Notes: a model not told the origin generated them from the sequence alone. A stretch of 64,000 nt of DNA from Aquibacillus rhizosphaerae (GCF_030282825.1 NZ_JASTZU010000034.1:144144-208143); one strand, 5' to 3'; shown: positions 27,925 to 36,692, numbered from the stretch's first letter. Program-made: numbers and translations.

Positions 27925-28305
27925 TTAAGTTTTGCTTTTTGAAAATATAGTAATAATATTAAGTACTATTACTAGTATAATTGGTAGTAGCGTTATAAAA
28001 AAACCAGTTTGCACATGATCCTCACTAAATGATAAGTCCACTTCTGAAATGTTCAGTGAAGGTGAAAAATATATATATCGTACTACGGCTAAGATAGGGA
28101 TTGCTTATAGACAAATCAAAGTAAGAGAACTTAATTCATATTTTAACAGGAAGAAAAGAACAAAAATTATTAACAACATAATCACAAGTCCTGTCCAATG
28201 ATTTATTCCAATTGCATTTATAAATTGTATCTGAACCCAATTAAAGAATAAGCCTATTAAAGAAATAACCAAAAAAATTATAGGTAATACTTTTAATAGT
28301 TTCAT
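27925..28305 (-). pseudogene. Four-helix membrane protein interrupted by an in-frame TAA
   Basis: A minus-strand frame starts at ATG 28305 with AAAGGATG nine bases upstream. It runs 66 codons, meets TAA at 28105-28107, then continues in the same frame for 59 further codons to TAA 27925. Both halves look coding: the first has two membrane helices (IIFLVISLIGLFF, GLVIMLLIIFVLFFLL). The second starts AIPILAVVRYIYFSPS, which continues a helix, and ends with a fourth helix (ITLLPIILVIVLNII). One nonsense mutation in a roughly 126-residue protein is the simplest reading. A 66-residue functional product is possible. I do not recognise the family. Confidence 0.65.
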
Positions 28306-28699
28306 AATCTTAACATCCTTTTTTTAGATTATAATAATTCGAAAGCATTGTATGTATGTAAAAATTATTACTCGTACCATTAATAATATCTAATAGAACT
28401 TTTAAATTTTTCAACACTACTTACATCCTAAAATCTGTAATGATTAAATATTCAACGTTTTAGCTAATTATCCTTTTAATTTTGAATCTTCTCGTAAACA
28501 TTGTTCCTTTTTACTGCCGAATTAGTCTGATATTTTCTTTTAGGGGGATGTTTTATGCTTTTGTTTTAATAAAAACCAACAATATATACCCTGCAATCAT
28601 ATTTCACTTTTTATAAATATTAGAATGGTTTTGAGTGGTTTTATTGTTTGAATTTATTATACAGTAATAGCAGTTTTTGATTAGTGAGAAAATAATATG
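28306..28699. other. Intergenic stretch, about 390 bases, no gene seen
   Basis: Very AT-rich, with no supported reading frame and no strong structure until the terminator at its right end. Confidence 0.5.
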
Positions 28700-28736
28700 A
28701 AAAACCACTTGGATTTGTATTTCCAAGTGGTTTTTG
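28700..28736. terminator. Bidirectional terminator
   Basis: A 14-bp perfect stem (28700-28713 with 28722-28735) with an A-run on the left and a T-run on the right, 26 bases beyond the stop of the minus-strand gene that follows. Confidence 0.85.
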
Positions 28737-28761
28737 TCCACGGTATTTCTAAAAATATTAG

Positions 28762-29214
28762 TTAACTTTTATTTGTCCGTCTAAAACCTTCTTCTTCTAG
28801 ATAAGAAGCTGCACCATTGTACGTATGGAAAGTGCCATCTAACATTTCTCCAGCATAAATGTTCCAGACATCAAGATCATTGACTACTTTAAGGATTTGT
28901 TTCTCTCTGTTAATCCAAATTTCTTCAAAAGTAGATTCAGAAAGCGACTCGATTGCTTGATTAATTACTTTGCGAAGTTCTTTTTCGTTAAAGTCACGGA
29001 TATTCACCATGCCTTTATCATCCAAGTCATAGTCTTCGTCGATAAGTTCTGCAAACACAAATCCGTTTCCGCTCGGATGTAAGTGATAAACGACATTTTT
29101 TTTATCCAGGATACTTTCTTCAAACTGAAAATTAACACGACCTAATGATACATCTTTTCGTTGTAAATTAGGATAGGATTCGATAATAGCAAGTTTTTCT
29201 TGGAATGTAAGCAT
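28762..29214 (-). CDS. Conserved hypothetical protein, 150 aa
   Basis: A 150-residue acidic soluble protein without signal peptide or membrane segments. Features are KNVVYHLHPSGNGFVFAEL in the first half and a helix with FNEKELRKVINQAIESLSE in the second, then EGFRRTNK at the end. It looks like a compact alpha/beta cytoplasmic protein, but I cannot name the family. GGAGG precedes ATG 29214 by about four bases. It is a single-gene minus-strand unit divergent from dbpA, with a strong terminator behind it. Confidence 0.75.
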   Translation of the reverse strand: MLTFQEKLAIIESYPNLQRKDVSLGRVNFQFEESILDKKNVVYHLHPSGNGFVFAELIDEDYDLDDKGMVNIRDFNEKELRKVINQAIESLSESTFEEIWINREKQILKVVNDLDVWNIYAGEMLDGTFHTYNGAASYLEEEGFRRTNKS

Positions 29215-29510
29215 ATTGCCTCCAATTAGGATTGTTTTTAAATTCAGTTCATATTATACCACTCGAGTATTGAAAAATACTAATGATGCCTCTGTAAGTT
29301 ACTGTCGCTTAAGCTTTGAATAAAGCGTATCAACTACAAATAGTATTGGAAGGTAAGATTAATAAGGGATAAAAAGGTAATCTTTCTCAAATTTAAAGTC
29401 GATTTCTGTCATAATTAAAGTATAATGAACATATTACCGATTTTGCATACGATATTTCTCTTGAGAGAATCCTATATATAAGTCGAATCATTTTAAAGCG
29501 AGGTTAATAC

Positions 29511-30956
29511 ATGAGTGAAAGTAATTTTAAAGAATACAATTTAAGCGAAGATATAACAAGAGCTTTAGAACTGTTGAAATACAAAACGCCGACAGAGGTT
29601 CAGAAAAAAGTTATTCCAAAAGCATTAGATAACAAGGATCTTGTTGTGAAATCTCAAACTGGTAGTGGAAAGACGGCATCATTTGGTATACCTATTTGTG
29701 AGAAGATTGAATGGGAAGAAAAAAAGCCGCAAGTATTAGTACTTACACCAACGAGAGAACTTGCTGTTCAGGTTCGTGAAGATATTACAAACATTGGAAG
29801 GTTTAAACGGATCAAAGCGATGTCTGTTTATGGAAAAGAACCTTTTTCTAAGCAAAAAGAAGAATTAAAGCAAAAAACGCATGTAGTTGTTGGTACACCT
29901 GGTCGAGTAATCGATCATATTGAAAGAGAAACGCTTCACTTGGATCAAATAAAGTATCTCGTTATCGATGAAGCAGATGAAATGCTTAATATGGGCTTTA
30001 TCGAAAAAGTAGAGGCAATTATAAAAGAACTACCTGTAAATAGAGTTACCATGGTATTTTCTGCAACATTACCAAAAGATGTTGAAAAACTTTGTTACAA
30101 ATACATGAATGATCCAGTTAATATTGAAATTGAAGCGACTGGGGTTACAACCAATACGATTGAACACCGTTTGATTGAAGTAAAAGAGGAAAATAAGCTT
30201 TCAATACTTAAAGATGTAACAGTGGTAGAAAATCCAGAGAGTTGTATTGTTTTTTGTAGAACGAAAGAGCATGTTGACACAGTCTATGCCGAATTAGAAG
30301 CATCTAATTTTGCTTGTGAAAAGCTACATGGAGGATTAGAACAGGATGATCGTTTTGCTGTTATGGAAGGGTTTAAAAAAGGAAACTTTCGTTATCTTGT
30401 TGCAACGGATGTAGCAGCGCGAGGAATTGATGTAGATAATGTGACATTAATCATTAATTATGACGTGCCAATGGAAAAAGAAAGCTATGTACATCGTACG
30501 GGTAGAACAGGACGTGCGGGTAATAAAGGAAAAGCAATAACATTTGCAACGGCGTACGAAGGCAAGTTCCTTAAAGCGATTGAAAGATATATTGACTTTG
30601 AGATTCCTAAAGCGGAAGCTCCTGAATATAAAGAAGTTGCTAGAAATAGACCTGCTTTTGATGAAAAGAACAATAGTCGCCGTGTGGTTAAAAATAATAA
30701 AACAGAACGTATAAATAAAGATATTATGAAGCTTCATTTCAGTGGTGGAAAAAAGAAGAAGATAAGAGCGATCGATTTTGTCGGAACAATAGCAAAAATT
30801 CCTGGTGTAAGTGCTGATGACATTGGTATCATTACAATTAAAGACAATTTATCCTATGTAGATATTCTGAATGGAAAAGGATCTTTAGTTATGCAAGCGA
30901 TGGAAAACAAAACAATTAAAGGAAAGAAGCTAAAAGTTAGCAAAGCGATTAAATAA
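29511..30956 (+). CDS. dbpA: DEAD-box RNA helicase DbpA (YxiN-like)
   Basis: A 481-residue ATP-dependent RNA helicase. Motifs: Q motif region ([15 protein letters not shown]), [41 protein letters not shown] and [10 protein letters not shown]. The C-terminal 75 residues (from about [19 protein letters not shown]) form the DbpA RNA-binding domain, which in B. subtilis YxiN recognises hairpin 92 of 23S rRNA. It therefore probably acts in 50S subunit assembly. GCGAGGT lies seven bases before ATG 29511. The upstream region is about 300 bases with no gene. Length matches YxiN (479). Confidence 0.95.
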   Translation: MSESNFKEYNLSEDITRALELLKYKTPTEVQKKVIPKALDNKDLVVKSQTGSGKTASFGIPICEKIEWEEKKPQVLVLTPTRELAVQVREDITNIGRFKRIKAMSVYGKEPFSKQKEELKQKTHVVVGTPGRVIDHIERETLHLDQIKYLVIDEADEMLNMGFIEKVEAIIKELPVNRVTMVFSATLPKDVEKLCYKYMNDPVNIEIEATGVTTNTIEHRLIEVKEENKLSILKDVTVVENPESCIVFCRTKEHVDTVYAELEASNFACEKLHGGLEQDDRFAVMEGFKKGNFRYLVATDVAARGIDVDNVTLIINYDVPMEKESYVHRTGRTGRAGNKGKAITFATAYEGKFLKAIERYIDFEIPKAEAPEYKEVARNRPAFDEKNNSRRVVKNNKTERINKDIMKLHFSGGKKKKIRAIDFVGTIAKIPGVSADDIGIITIKDNLSYVDILNGKGSLVMQAMENKTIKGKKLKVSKAIK

Positions 30957-30978
30957 GAACGAAGTTTCAAACATAATA

Positions 30979-31012
30979 AAAGGCAAGCCAGTTTTTGAGG
31001 CTTGCCTTTCTC
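30979..31012. terminator. Terminator between dbpA and the S1-domain gene
   Basis: An 11-bp perfect stem (30979-30989 with 30999-31009), 9-base loop, with a short T-rich tail. It is shared by the two convergent genes. Confidence 0.8.
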
Positions 31013-31038
31013 TATGGGTTGAAGCATTAAAGAATTAG

Positions 31039-31485
31039 TTATCCGCGTCTTCCGCCTCGACCGCCTTGTTTTGATTCTTTGCTACGTTTTAGAGTAGACA
31101 AATTTTCTTCGCTTGTTTTTAAGAAATTAGCCATTTTATCTTCAAAACTCTCTTTTGGTTTGAAATTGCCTTTTGAACGGAAGTTTTTAGAATTCTTATC
31201 ATCTTTACCCTGACGAGGGCGTCGAGAATAAGAAGAGGTTTGTCCTTCGGGTTTATCAACAGCTTTTTTGATGGACAAGGCAGTTTTTCCGTCCTTCTCA
31301 CTTATTACCTTTACTAAAATTTGATCTCCTACTTTAAGGTGATCATTTACATCTTTAACATAGCTATCTGCTACCTCACTAATGTGAACAAGACCTGTTG
31401 TACCTCCAGGTAATTCAACAAATGCTCCAAAATTAGTGATTCCTGTTACTTTACCTTCTACCTTACTGCCTACTTCGATTGACAA
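31039..31485 (-). CDS. yabR: S1 RNA-binding domain protein, YabR-like
   Basis: A 148-residue protein. Residues 1-75 form an S1 OB-fold (VGSKVEGKVTGITNFGAFVEL, GLVHISEVADSYVKDV, KVGDQILVKV). The tail is basic and low-complexity, with KPKESFEDKMANFLK followed by SEENLSTLKRSKESKQGGRG. This tail matches B. subtilis YabR as I recall it, rather than YugI. It should bind RNA, probably on ribosomes. YabR is normally beside divIC and spoIIE; here it faces dbpA, so this may be a relocated gene or a second paralogue. A GGGGGAAC ribosome site precedes ATG 31485. Confidence 0.85.
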   Translation of the reverse strand: MSIEVGSKVEGKVTGITNFGAFVELPGGTTGLVHISEVADSYVKDVNDHLKVGDQILVKVISEKDGKTALSIKKAVDKPEGQTSSYSRRPRQGKDDKNSKNFRSKGNFKPKESFEDKMANFLKTSEENLSTLKRSKESKQGGRGGRRG

Positions 31486-31960
31486 AAAAAGTTCCCCCTC
31501 ATTAATTTTAAAACCAATTCATTATAACAAATAAAGGAAACAATATCAATGGATGAATCAATCATTAGATATTTTTATTGAAAGGGTCGGTTGACAGGAA
31601 TATAGATATGGTAGCATGTAACGAGTGAAAGAAGTGCTTTTTAATATAAAAAGCATCTCTTTTGGGGGCACGCAACAAGTCAATACTTATCACACTAAAG
31701 ATAACAGTAGTTGTTATCATAAAGTGATGATCAAAGGAATATTAAGAATAAGAAGATTAGGAAAAAACATGGAACAATTAATTAACATAATAAAAGGGAA
31801 GAATCTTCCTGGTGTTGTTAATAATTTATCAGAACAAAGAGAACGAATAAAACGTCTGACACCTAGTGGGAAATCAATGACTCGATTGTGTTATTAGCTG
31901 TTGAATTCGGTGCGGAAGAGAAGTAATTATTTAAGAAAAAAGAACATTATAACATCATGA
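31486..31960. other. Intergenic stretch with hairpins and a doubtful short frame
   Basis: A 90-codon plus frame (31625-31897) lacks a ribosome site. Its last 42 codons from ATG 31769 (MEQLINIIKGKNLPGVV..., AGGA six bases upstream) could be a small peptide. A large imperfect palindrome spans about 31689-31730 with a perfect GATAACA/TGTTATC core. Another hairpin lies at about 31630-31662. A terminator with its T-run on the plus strand follows at 31964, which hints at a plus-strand transcript. Confidence 0.3.
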
Positions 31961-31963
31961 AAG

Positions 31964-31994
31964 CAGCGTACAACTTAGTTGTACGCTGTTTTTA
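31964..31994. terminator. Terminator hairpin
   Basis: An 11-bp perfect stem (31964-31974 with 31978-31988), TTA loop, then TTTTTATT on the plus strand. It touches the stop codon of the minus-strand doxX gene. Confidence 0.75.
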
Positions 31995-32507
31995 TTAAAC
32001 TTCTGCAGTTTTTCTAACTTCTTTACTAATTTTTTTCGTGAACAATGCTTTCAGGTAAGGCATTGCATATCTGTCTAGACCTAATTTGCCTGCGTTCGCA
32101 CCAGCAACAACGATGAAGAATCCAAGTAATATCATTTGACCGTTTGTGCTTACTGTTCCACTGAATAGGAAAGAGAAATTCATAACCATTCCCATTAGCA
32201 CTGCGAAATTAGTAAATAGACCCAAGACTAATGCAATACCAACAAGAAGCTCGCCCCACATAACTAGGAAGGTGAATAGACCCGCATTTGGTAAAGCAAC
32301 ATTTTCCAAGAAAGCTGCCCACCAACCCTGAACAGCAGGGTGTTCTCCAGTAGATTTTGCAATTGCTCCTTGTAAGAAACCACTTGCATCAAAGCCTTCA
32401 CCAGTAATTTTTGCCCAACCACCTGTGATCCAAGAATAACCAAGATAAATCCGAATAATTGCTAATACACCAGCTACGACATTATTTTTTCTTAAAAGTT
32501 CCAACAT
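31995..32507 (-). CDS. DoxX family membrane protein, paralogue 1
   Basis: A 170-residue membrane protein with four helices. The RIYLGYSWITGGWAK segment, the GWWAAFLENVALPNA loop and VMWGELLVGIALVLGL are typical DoxX features. In Bacillus, DoxX-type proteins (MhqP, CatD, YfiD) are induced by quinones, catechol or thiol stress. ATG 32507 is nine bases from AGGAG; the ATG two codons earlier is only three bases away. It is about 85 percent identical by eye to the gene at 38657-39169, and their promoter regions are also alike, so the two come from a duplication. Confidence 0.9.
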   Translation of the reverse strand: MLELLRKNNVVAGVLAIIRIYLGYSWITGGWAKITGEGFDASGFLQGAIAKSTGEHPAVQGWWAAFLENVALPNAGLFTFLVMWGELLVGIALVLGLFTNFAVLMGMVMNFSFLFSGTVSTNGQMILLGFFIVVAGANAGKLGLDRYAMPYLKALFTKKISKEVRKTAEV

Positions 32508-32536
32508 GTTCATTCACTCCTATTTTTTGTATTATT

Positions 32537-32641
32537 GTTCAACGATTCACATATGTTGTTTCAAGAATTCTTGTTTGTTTCTATATTTAGATAATAACAC
32601 GTTTAAAAAGTATGGAAAACACTTATGTTCAATAATTCACA
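32537..32641. promoter_or_regulatory. Promoter region of doxX 1 with palindrome and repeated motif
   Basis: A perfect 12-bp palindrome CAAGAATTCTTG lies at 32562-32573. The motif GTTCAAYRATTCACA occurs twice, at 32537-32551 and 32627-32641. All three elements are conserved in order and spacing upstream of the second doxX gene, while the bases between have changed in places. The GAATTC-centred palindrome resembles MhqR operators, but the regulator is not known. Confidence 0.5.
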
Positions 32642-32828
32642 AGTGGGTAACAAAGTTATGACAAGTTGGTGAAAAGTTTAAAATTATATTGACACAGTTA
32701 AAACTAGAATTTCTTTGGAGGTTTATACATAGTTCAGTGATTTTATGAAAGCTAAAGTTGCAGACGATTCTCTTCAATAAGAAAGTTGCTACTGTAAAAA
32801 TTAAATTTAAGGAGTAGCATCTTGAAAA

Positions 32829-33032
32829 ATGTTTTTAAGTAATTATATAAATCAACTATTACAAGTTGAAAATACGTGGTGTAGTGGTGAAAGGCTATAT
32901 ATCGATGGACAATTGCAAGATGAAAATGTTGGACTTGGATTTTCTAAGGTCAGATTAACTGGAGAGTTAAAGGATGGTAAGCAAGCGCTTGATTACATAA
33001 TTTTAGAAATTATGAAAAGGCTTTCTGTATAA
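32829..33032 (+). CDS. Small hypothetical protein or truncated gene, 67 aa
   Basis: A 67-residue frame reading protein-like (NTWCSGERLYIDGQLQDENV, then GFSKVRLTGELKDGKQALDY). The only ribosome site (AAGGAGTAG) is about 14 bases from ATG 32829. A TTG closer to it leads into another frame that stops at once. This suggests a frameshift or lost N-terminus in an older gene. The ERxYxDGxLQDExxGL pattern looks like a beta-sandwich start that normally runs longer, so truncation at the C-terminus is also possible. No function is assigned. Confidence 0.4.
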   Translation: MFLSNYINQLLQVENTWCSGERLYIDGQLQDENVGLGFSKVRLTGELKDGKQALDYIILEIMKRLSV

Positions 33033-33189
33033 CTATCAATCTACTAGTTTAAATTTTGATTGTACTTTAGCGTACCCAGGATTATAATATTTGAAAGAAT
33101 CTACGAAACAGATAAATCAGAGAGATTAAGACAAATACGATTAGAAAGAATTGTATGTCGTCTTGTTATAATAGAAGGGAAAAGAATAT

Positions 33190-34515
33190 ATGGAGTTTAA
33201 AAAAAATCACGTAAATTTAAGCCCCCCACAGTTTTTATTAACAGTTTTTGCTGTAGTAATCATTGTTGGAACATTTCTTTTAAAGTTACCAATAGCAACA
33301 ACATCCGGAATTAGTTTATTAGATGCACTATTTACTGCTACATCAGCAATGACAGTTACTGGATTAGCAGTAGTTGATACAGGAACAGTATTTACTTTGT
33401 TTGGAGAAATAATTATCTTACTATTGATACAGGTCGGTGGTCTTGGTATTATGACCTTCGCTGTATTTATATTTTTACTTGCTGGGAGAAAGATTGGTTT
33501 TAAGGAAAGAATTATCGTTTCCCAGGCATTAAACCAGACTTCAATTGGTGGGATTGTGGCGCTAGCAAAAAAGTTGTTTCTGTTTTCAATAATTGTCGAA
33601 GGTATAGCGTTTATAGCACTATCATTCAGGTGGATACCGGAAATGGGTGTCAAAGAAGGTATGTATGCTAGTTTATTTCATTCCATTTCGGCTTTTAATA
33701 ATGCTGGATTTTCAACTTGGTCTAATAGTTTATCAGACTATGCAGGAGATCCAATAATAAATATTGTGATTACGTTTTTATTTATAATCGGAGGATTGGG
33801 CTTTACTGTAATTTTTGATCTTTGGAGAAAGAAAGAATTTAATGACCTAAGTGTGCATACAAAACTAATGCTTATTGGAACTTTTGTAATTAACGTAATT
33901 GCCACGATAATTATATTCATCTTAGAATATAAAAATCCAAATACAATTGGAAACTTATCTACGATAGATAAACTTCAAACTTCTTATTTTCAAGCAGTTA
34001 CACCGAGAACTGCTGGTTTTAACACCTTAGATATTGCTAGTTTGGATGAATCTACACTGTTTTTTGTGATTTTGTTAATGTTTATTGGGGCAGGCAGTGC
34101 GTCTACAGGCGGGGGTATCAAGTTAACGACTTTTTTAGCTTTGATTTTTGCTGTTTTTGCCTTTCTAAAAGATAATAATGAAGTAGTTATTTTTCGTCGC
34201 GCCATCATGTACACTACAATTGTTCGATCGTTGGCCATTTCAATACTAAGCTTATCTTGTATTTTTCTAGGGATATTTATTTTAAACATTACCGAGGATG
34301 CTCCTTTTATGGAAATTGTATTTGAGACTGTTTCTGCCTTTGGAACTGTAGGATTATCAATGGGGTTGACTACTTCGTTAACAGGGATAGGTAAATTGGT
34401 CATTATAGTAATCATGATTATTGGAAAAGTGGGCCCATTAACGCTAGCTTTTTCTTTCGCACATTCAACAAAATCTAATATACGTTTTCCTAAGGAGGAT
34501 GTATTGACAGGTTAA
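33190..34515 (+). CDS. ktrB: Ktr/Trk-type potassium uptake channel subunit (KtrB/KtrD)
   Basis: A 441-residue membrane protein with four M1-P-M2 repeats. The selectivity filter Gly residues are in TVTGLAVVD, NNAGFS, TAGFNT and GTVGLSM. The M2C intramembrane loop shows GAGSASTGGGIKLT. It matches KtrB/KtrD in length and ends in the same SNIRFPKEDVLTG-type tail. It imports K+ (with Na+ dependence in relatives) and needs a cytoplasmic KtrA/KtrC regulator, which is not in this window. KtrB and KtrD cannot be separated by eye. GAAGGGAA precedes ATG 33190 by ten bases. Confidence 0.92.
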   Translation: MEFKKNHVNLSPPQFLLTVFAVVIIVGTFLLKLPIATTSGISLLDALFTATSAMTVTGLAVVDTGTVFTLFGEIIILLLIQVGGLGIMTFAVFIFLLAGRKIGFKERIIVSQALNQTSIGGIVALAKKLFLFSIIVEGIAFIALSFRWIPEMGVKEGMYASLFHSISAFNNAGFSTWSNSLSDYAGDPIINIVITFLFIIGGLGFTVIFDLWRKKEFNDLSVHTKLMLIGTFVINVIATIIIFILEYKNPNTIGNLSTIDKLQTSYFQAVTPRTAGFNTLDIASLDESTLFFVILLMFIGAGSASTGGGIKLTTFLALIFAVFAFLKDNNEVVIFRRAIMYTTIVRSLAISILSLSCIFLGIFILNITEDAPFMEIVFETVSAFGTVGLSMGLTTSLTGIGKLVIIVIMIIGKVGPLTLAFSFAHSTKSNIRFPKEDVLTG

Positions 34516-34543
34516 AAGATTGTGACCAACTATAAGGGGAAAT

Positions 34544-34582
34544 AAATGCCCGGTAACATTGATTGGATGTTACCGGGCATTT
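34544..34582 (+). terminator. Terminator of the potassium transporter gene
   Basis: A 16-bp perfect stem (34544-34559 with 34567-34582) with a 7-base loop. The right arm ends in TTT then AAATT. It starts 29 bases after the stop codon. Confidence 0.8.
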
Positions 34583-34600
34583 AAATTAAAAGTAGGAAGG

Positions 34601-34837
34601 ATGACTATTGCGTCCTCTTTAGCTATAACGTTCATTTCATAGATTGGAGCAACAGTGGGGAAAATAACAACAGGGCAAGTCGAGTACATGCCAGCGCTGA
34701 TTATGGTGATAGCAAGCTTAATCGCTTCACCATTAGGTGCGATGTTAGGTGAAAAAATAAATACACATGTTTTGCAGATTGTGTTGGCATTGTTAATCGT
34801 AGCCACCGCAATAAAGATATGGTTAGATATTTTATAA
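34601..34837 (+). pseudogene. TauE/SafE sulfite-exporter family permease remnant
   Basis: Only the last quarter of a TauE/SafE permease remains. Reading from ATG 34601, TIASSLAITFIS is followed by an in-frame TAG at 34640-34642, then [37 protein letters not shown] and [14 protein letters not shown] to the stop. The last part is a recognisable C-terminus of the family. About 190 N-terminal residues are missing and the upstream terminator abuts the break. A nonfunctional fragment is the likely state. The selenoprotein-like gene starts 43 bases downstream. Confidence 0.75.
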
Positions 34838-34879
34838 CTGTAATGTATTACTAAGGGAACAATTAAAGGAGGACTTCGA

Positions 34880-35167
34880 ATGGTTAAAATTACAAGGCCT
34901 GCATTAGAAAAGTTAAAAGAGAATGTGGAGCAAGCATCAATGGCAGGAGAAATGCTAAAAGTTCGCCTTACCATGGGAATTGGTTGAGGAGGACCAAAGA
35001 TTAAACTGTCTCTGGAAGAGTCAGCTTCAGAAAATGATCAACTAATAGAACAAGACAAAATTGTATTTTTAATAAGTGAAAAAGATCAAATCTATTTTAA
35101 CAATACAAAAATCGATTATACGAAAAACGTATTAGGTGATGGGAATTTCATTGTACTTCGTGTATGA
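34880..35167 (+). CDS. HesB/IscA-like protein with in-frame UGA, candidate selenoprotein
   Basis: A strong AAAGGAGGAC site precedes ATG 34880. The frame codes for 95 residues and has a single internal TGA at 34985-34987 (codon 36), within LTMGIG-U-GGPKIKLSLEES. The rest (LIEQDKIVFLISEKDQ, then IYFNNTKIDYT and FIVLRV) has the fold pattern of the HesB/IscA family. In the known HesB-like selenoprotein family, selenocysteine sits in exactly this GxGU-GP context. A hairpin with a UGGAA loop begins 18 bases after the UGA (35006-35024). Either the organism inserts selenocysteine here, or this is a one-mutation pseudogene; no sel genes are in the window. Relatives are linked to Fe-S or redox metabolism. 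Confidence 0.7.
35006..35024 (+). promoter_or_regulatory. Candidate bacterial SECIS hairpin
   Basis: CTGTCTC and GAGTCAG pair with one U-U mismatch around the loop TGGAA, whose second base is G. The loop starts 25 bases after the UGA codon. This lies within the published bacterial SECIS model as I recall it (small apical loop with an early G, about 16-37 bases from UGA). An alternative hairpin at 35012-35030 also has a G near the loop start. Confidence 0.5.
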
Positions 35168-35291
35168 AAATAATAGATTTTTCTCCATATTTTTATGGAA
35201 TTTAAAATTAAGTGATTGGATATATCGGACAAGCTAGGTCAGCAAAGGGCACCTCTTTTAGAGTCTCAACCTCGGTTTATATAAAGTAAAT

Positions 35292-36113
35292 CTACTGAGG
35301 ATATTCAGCATAAGCTGTTCTCAATGGAGAATATAGGCGAGGTTTGGTTGATTGATACCATTTTAAACAAAGAATAAAAATAATAACTATATCAATTACA
35401 TCTCCACCATAGTACATAATCTTAGCCCCCATTTCCGCTTGAGAAATACTAACTCCATTTGGTGGATTAGCATAGATAAATTTTGATAAAATACCATGTG
35501 CGGCTAAGGTGATTATTAATACACTAGATCTATAGATGTAACTCTTTCGATGTGGTGTTGGGTCAATATAAATCATAGATGAAGTAAATAAAAAACCTGC
35601 GATAAATACATGTAGATGAATAAAAATATAGAGTGATATGTTGTGATGCATCATGGAGTATAAGTTTGAAGTATAAAGTATCCATAGACCTCCAATATTT
35701 AGGATCGCTGCAATAATTGGATTCGTTAGAAATGAGACAAGTCTACTTCTTAGTAGTCGAGATAAACGTCTTGCTATATTTACATTTAGCGCACGCATGA
35801 GGAGTGTTAACGGAGCAGCCAGTACCATGAGGAGTGGTGCTAACATTCCTAGTAGCAAGTGACTAAACATATGAGCTTCAAAACTTGAATGTGAAAGCTC
35901 TGCTAATGGACCTGTTATCGAGCTAATCGCACAGATCGATCCCGTCAACCAATATCCCATCCTAAAAAACGACCACTTTTTATATTTCCGATTGGAAATG
36001 ATAACGGTAAGGACATAAATAAGAAGTCCAATTGCAAATGGTAGTATCAAGACAAGTTGAGGGAGCAATCCTATTCCATCAAGGTTTAAATTTGTATGGT
36101 GCGTGCCATTCAT
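35292..36113 (-). CDS. ctaG: CtaG (caa3-type) family cytochrome c oxidase assembly protein
   Basis: A 273-residue membrane protein with about seven helices. The family pattern is clear: SSFEAHMFSHLLLGMLAPLLM, ILYTSNLYSMMHHNISLY, HLHVFIAGFLF and a late GGDVIDIVIIF helix with conserved His and Asp residues. B. subtilis CtaG helps mature the CuA or CuB site of caa3 oxidase. Here it may serve the ba3 oxidase encoded 31 kb away, since no caa3 genes are in view. ATG 36113 overlaps the stop of the upstream gene (ATGA), and AGGAG lies eight bases before it; the frame extends 25 codons further without need. Confidence 0.88.
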   Translation of the reverse strand: MNGTHHTNLNLDGIGLLPQLVLILPFAIGLLIYVLTVIISNRKYKKWSFFRMGYWLTGSICAISSITGPLAELSHSSFEAHMFSHLLLGMLAPLLMVLAAPLTLLMRALNVNIARRLSRLLRSRLVSFLTNPIIAAILNIGGLWILYTSNLYSMMHHNISLYIFIHLHVFIAGFLFTSSMIYIDPTPHRKSYIYRSSVLIITLAAHGILSKFIYANPPNGVSISQAEMGAKIMYYGGDVIDIVIIFILCLKWYQSTKPRLYSPLRTAYAEYPQ

Positions 36114-36583
36114 GTAATGTACTCCTTTCTTGTTCGGAAAACTAACAAACCACCAAGTACAATCATGATAATGGCAATAATATTCCATACCAAATCATAA
36201 GGGACCACATTTTCAACATAGCGAATCTGATGAATCCTCATTAGTTTGTGTTGTATAATTCCGTCATATAACTGAAAAACACCTGCTCCAAGTAAGACTC
36301 CTCCAACCCACCTAGTCATTAATACGGATTGTCGTCTACGAAGATCTGCAAACATAAATAGGGATCCGATGGTTGCAAACCAGCTAAATGCGTGGAAAAG
36401 ACCATCAGAGACAAGCCCAATATCTGTAGTTGATTTATCATAAAAATGATGCCACCTGAGCAGTTGATGAAATACCATCTCATCAATAAAGGCGGCAAGT
36501 CCAAGACCGAAAAGAAATCCTGACCATAAGTTTTTCGAACGGGATATCGTATTGTTATTATTGATCATGTTATCACTTGTCAT
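36110..36583 (-). CDS. DUF2243 family membrane protein
   Basis: A 157-residue protein with four membrane helices. GLGLAAFIDEMVFHQLLRWHH, GLFHAFSWFATIG, GVFQLYDGIIQHKLMRIHQI and YDLVWNIIAI carry the conserved His, Asp and Glu residues of DUF2243. Pairing with a CtaG-like gene is typical of this family and suggests a role in copper handling or oxidase assembly, but no function is proven. AGGTGAT precedes ATG 36583. First gene of a two-gene operon with a good promoter 220 bases upstream. Confidence 0.88.
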   Translation of the reverse strand: MTSDNMINNNNTISRSKNLWSGFLFGLGLAAFIDEMVFHQLLRWHHFYDKSTTDIGLVSDGLFHAFSWFATIGSLFMFADLRRRQSVLMTRWVGGVLLGAGVFQLYDGIIQHKLMRIHQIRYVENVVPYDLVWNIIAIIMIVLGGLLVFRTRKEYIT

Positions 36584-36692
36584 AGAAAGAGATCACCTGC
36601 ATATTTTAAAAAAGATTTTTTCGTAAACATTGTTGCTTCACAACCATCAAACTTTCTATAAAGTTTGCACTAATAGCTATGTTAATATCCCC

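Noticed and set aside
33207..34415. Several 60-148 codon minus-strand frames inside ktrB
   Set aside because: Typical antisense shadows of a hydrophobic membrane protein; no ribosome sites.
34640..34642. TAG in the TauE/SafE fragment as a possible recoded codon
   Set aside because: The fragment also lacks its N-terminal three quarters, so simple decay explains it. UAG recoding is not expected in Bacillaceae.
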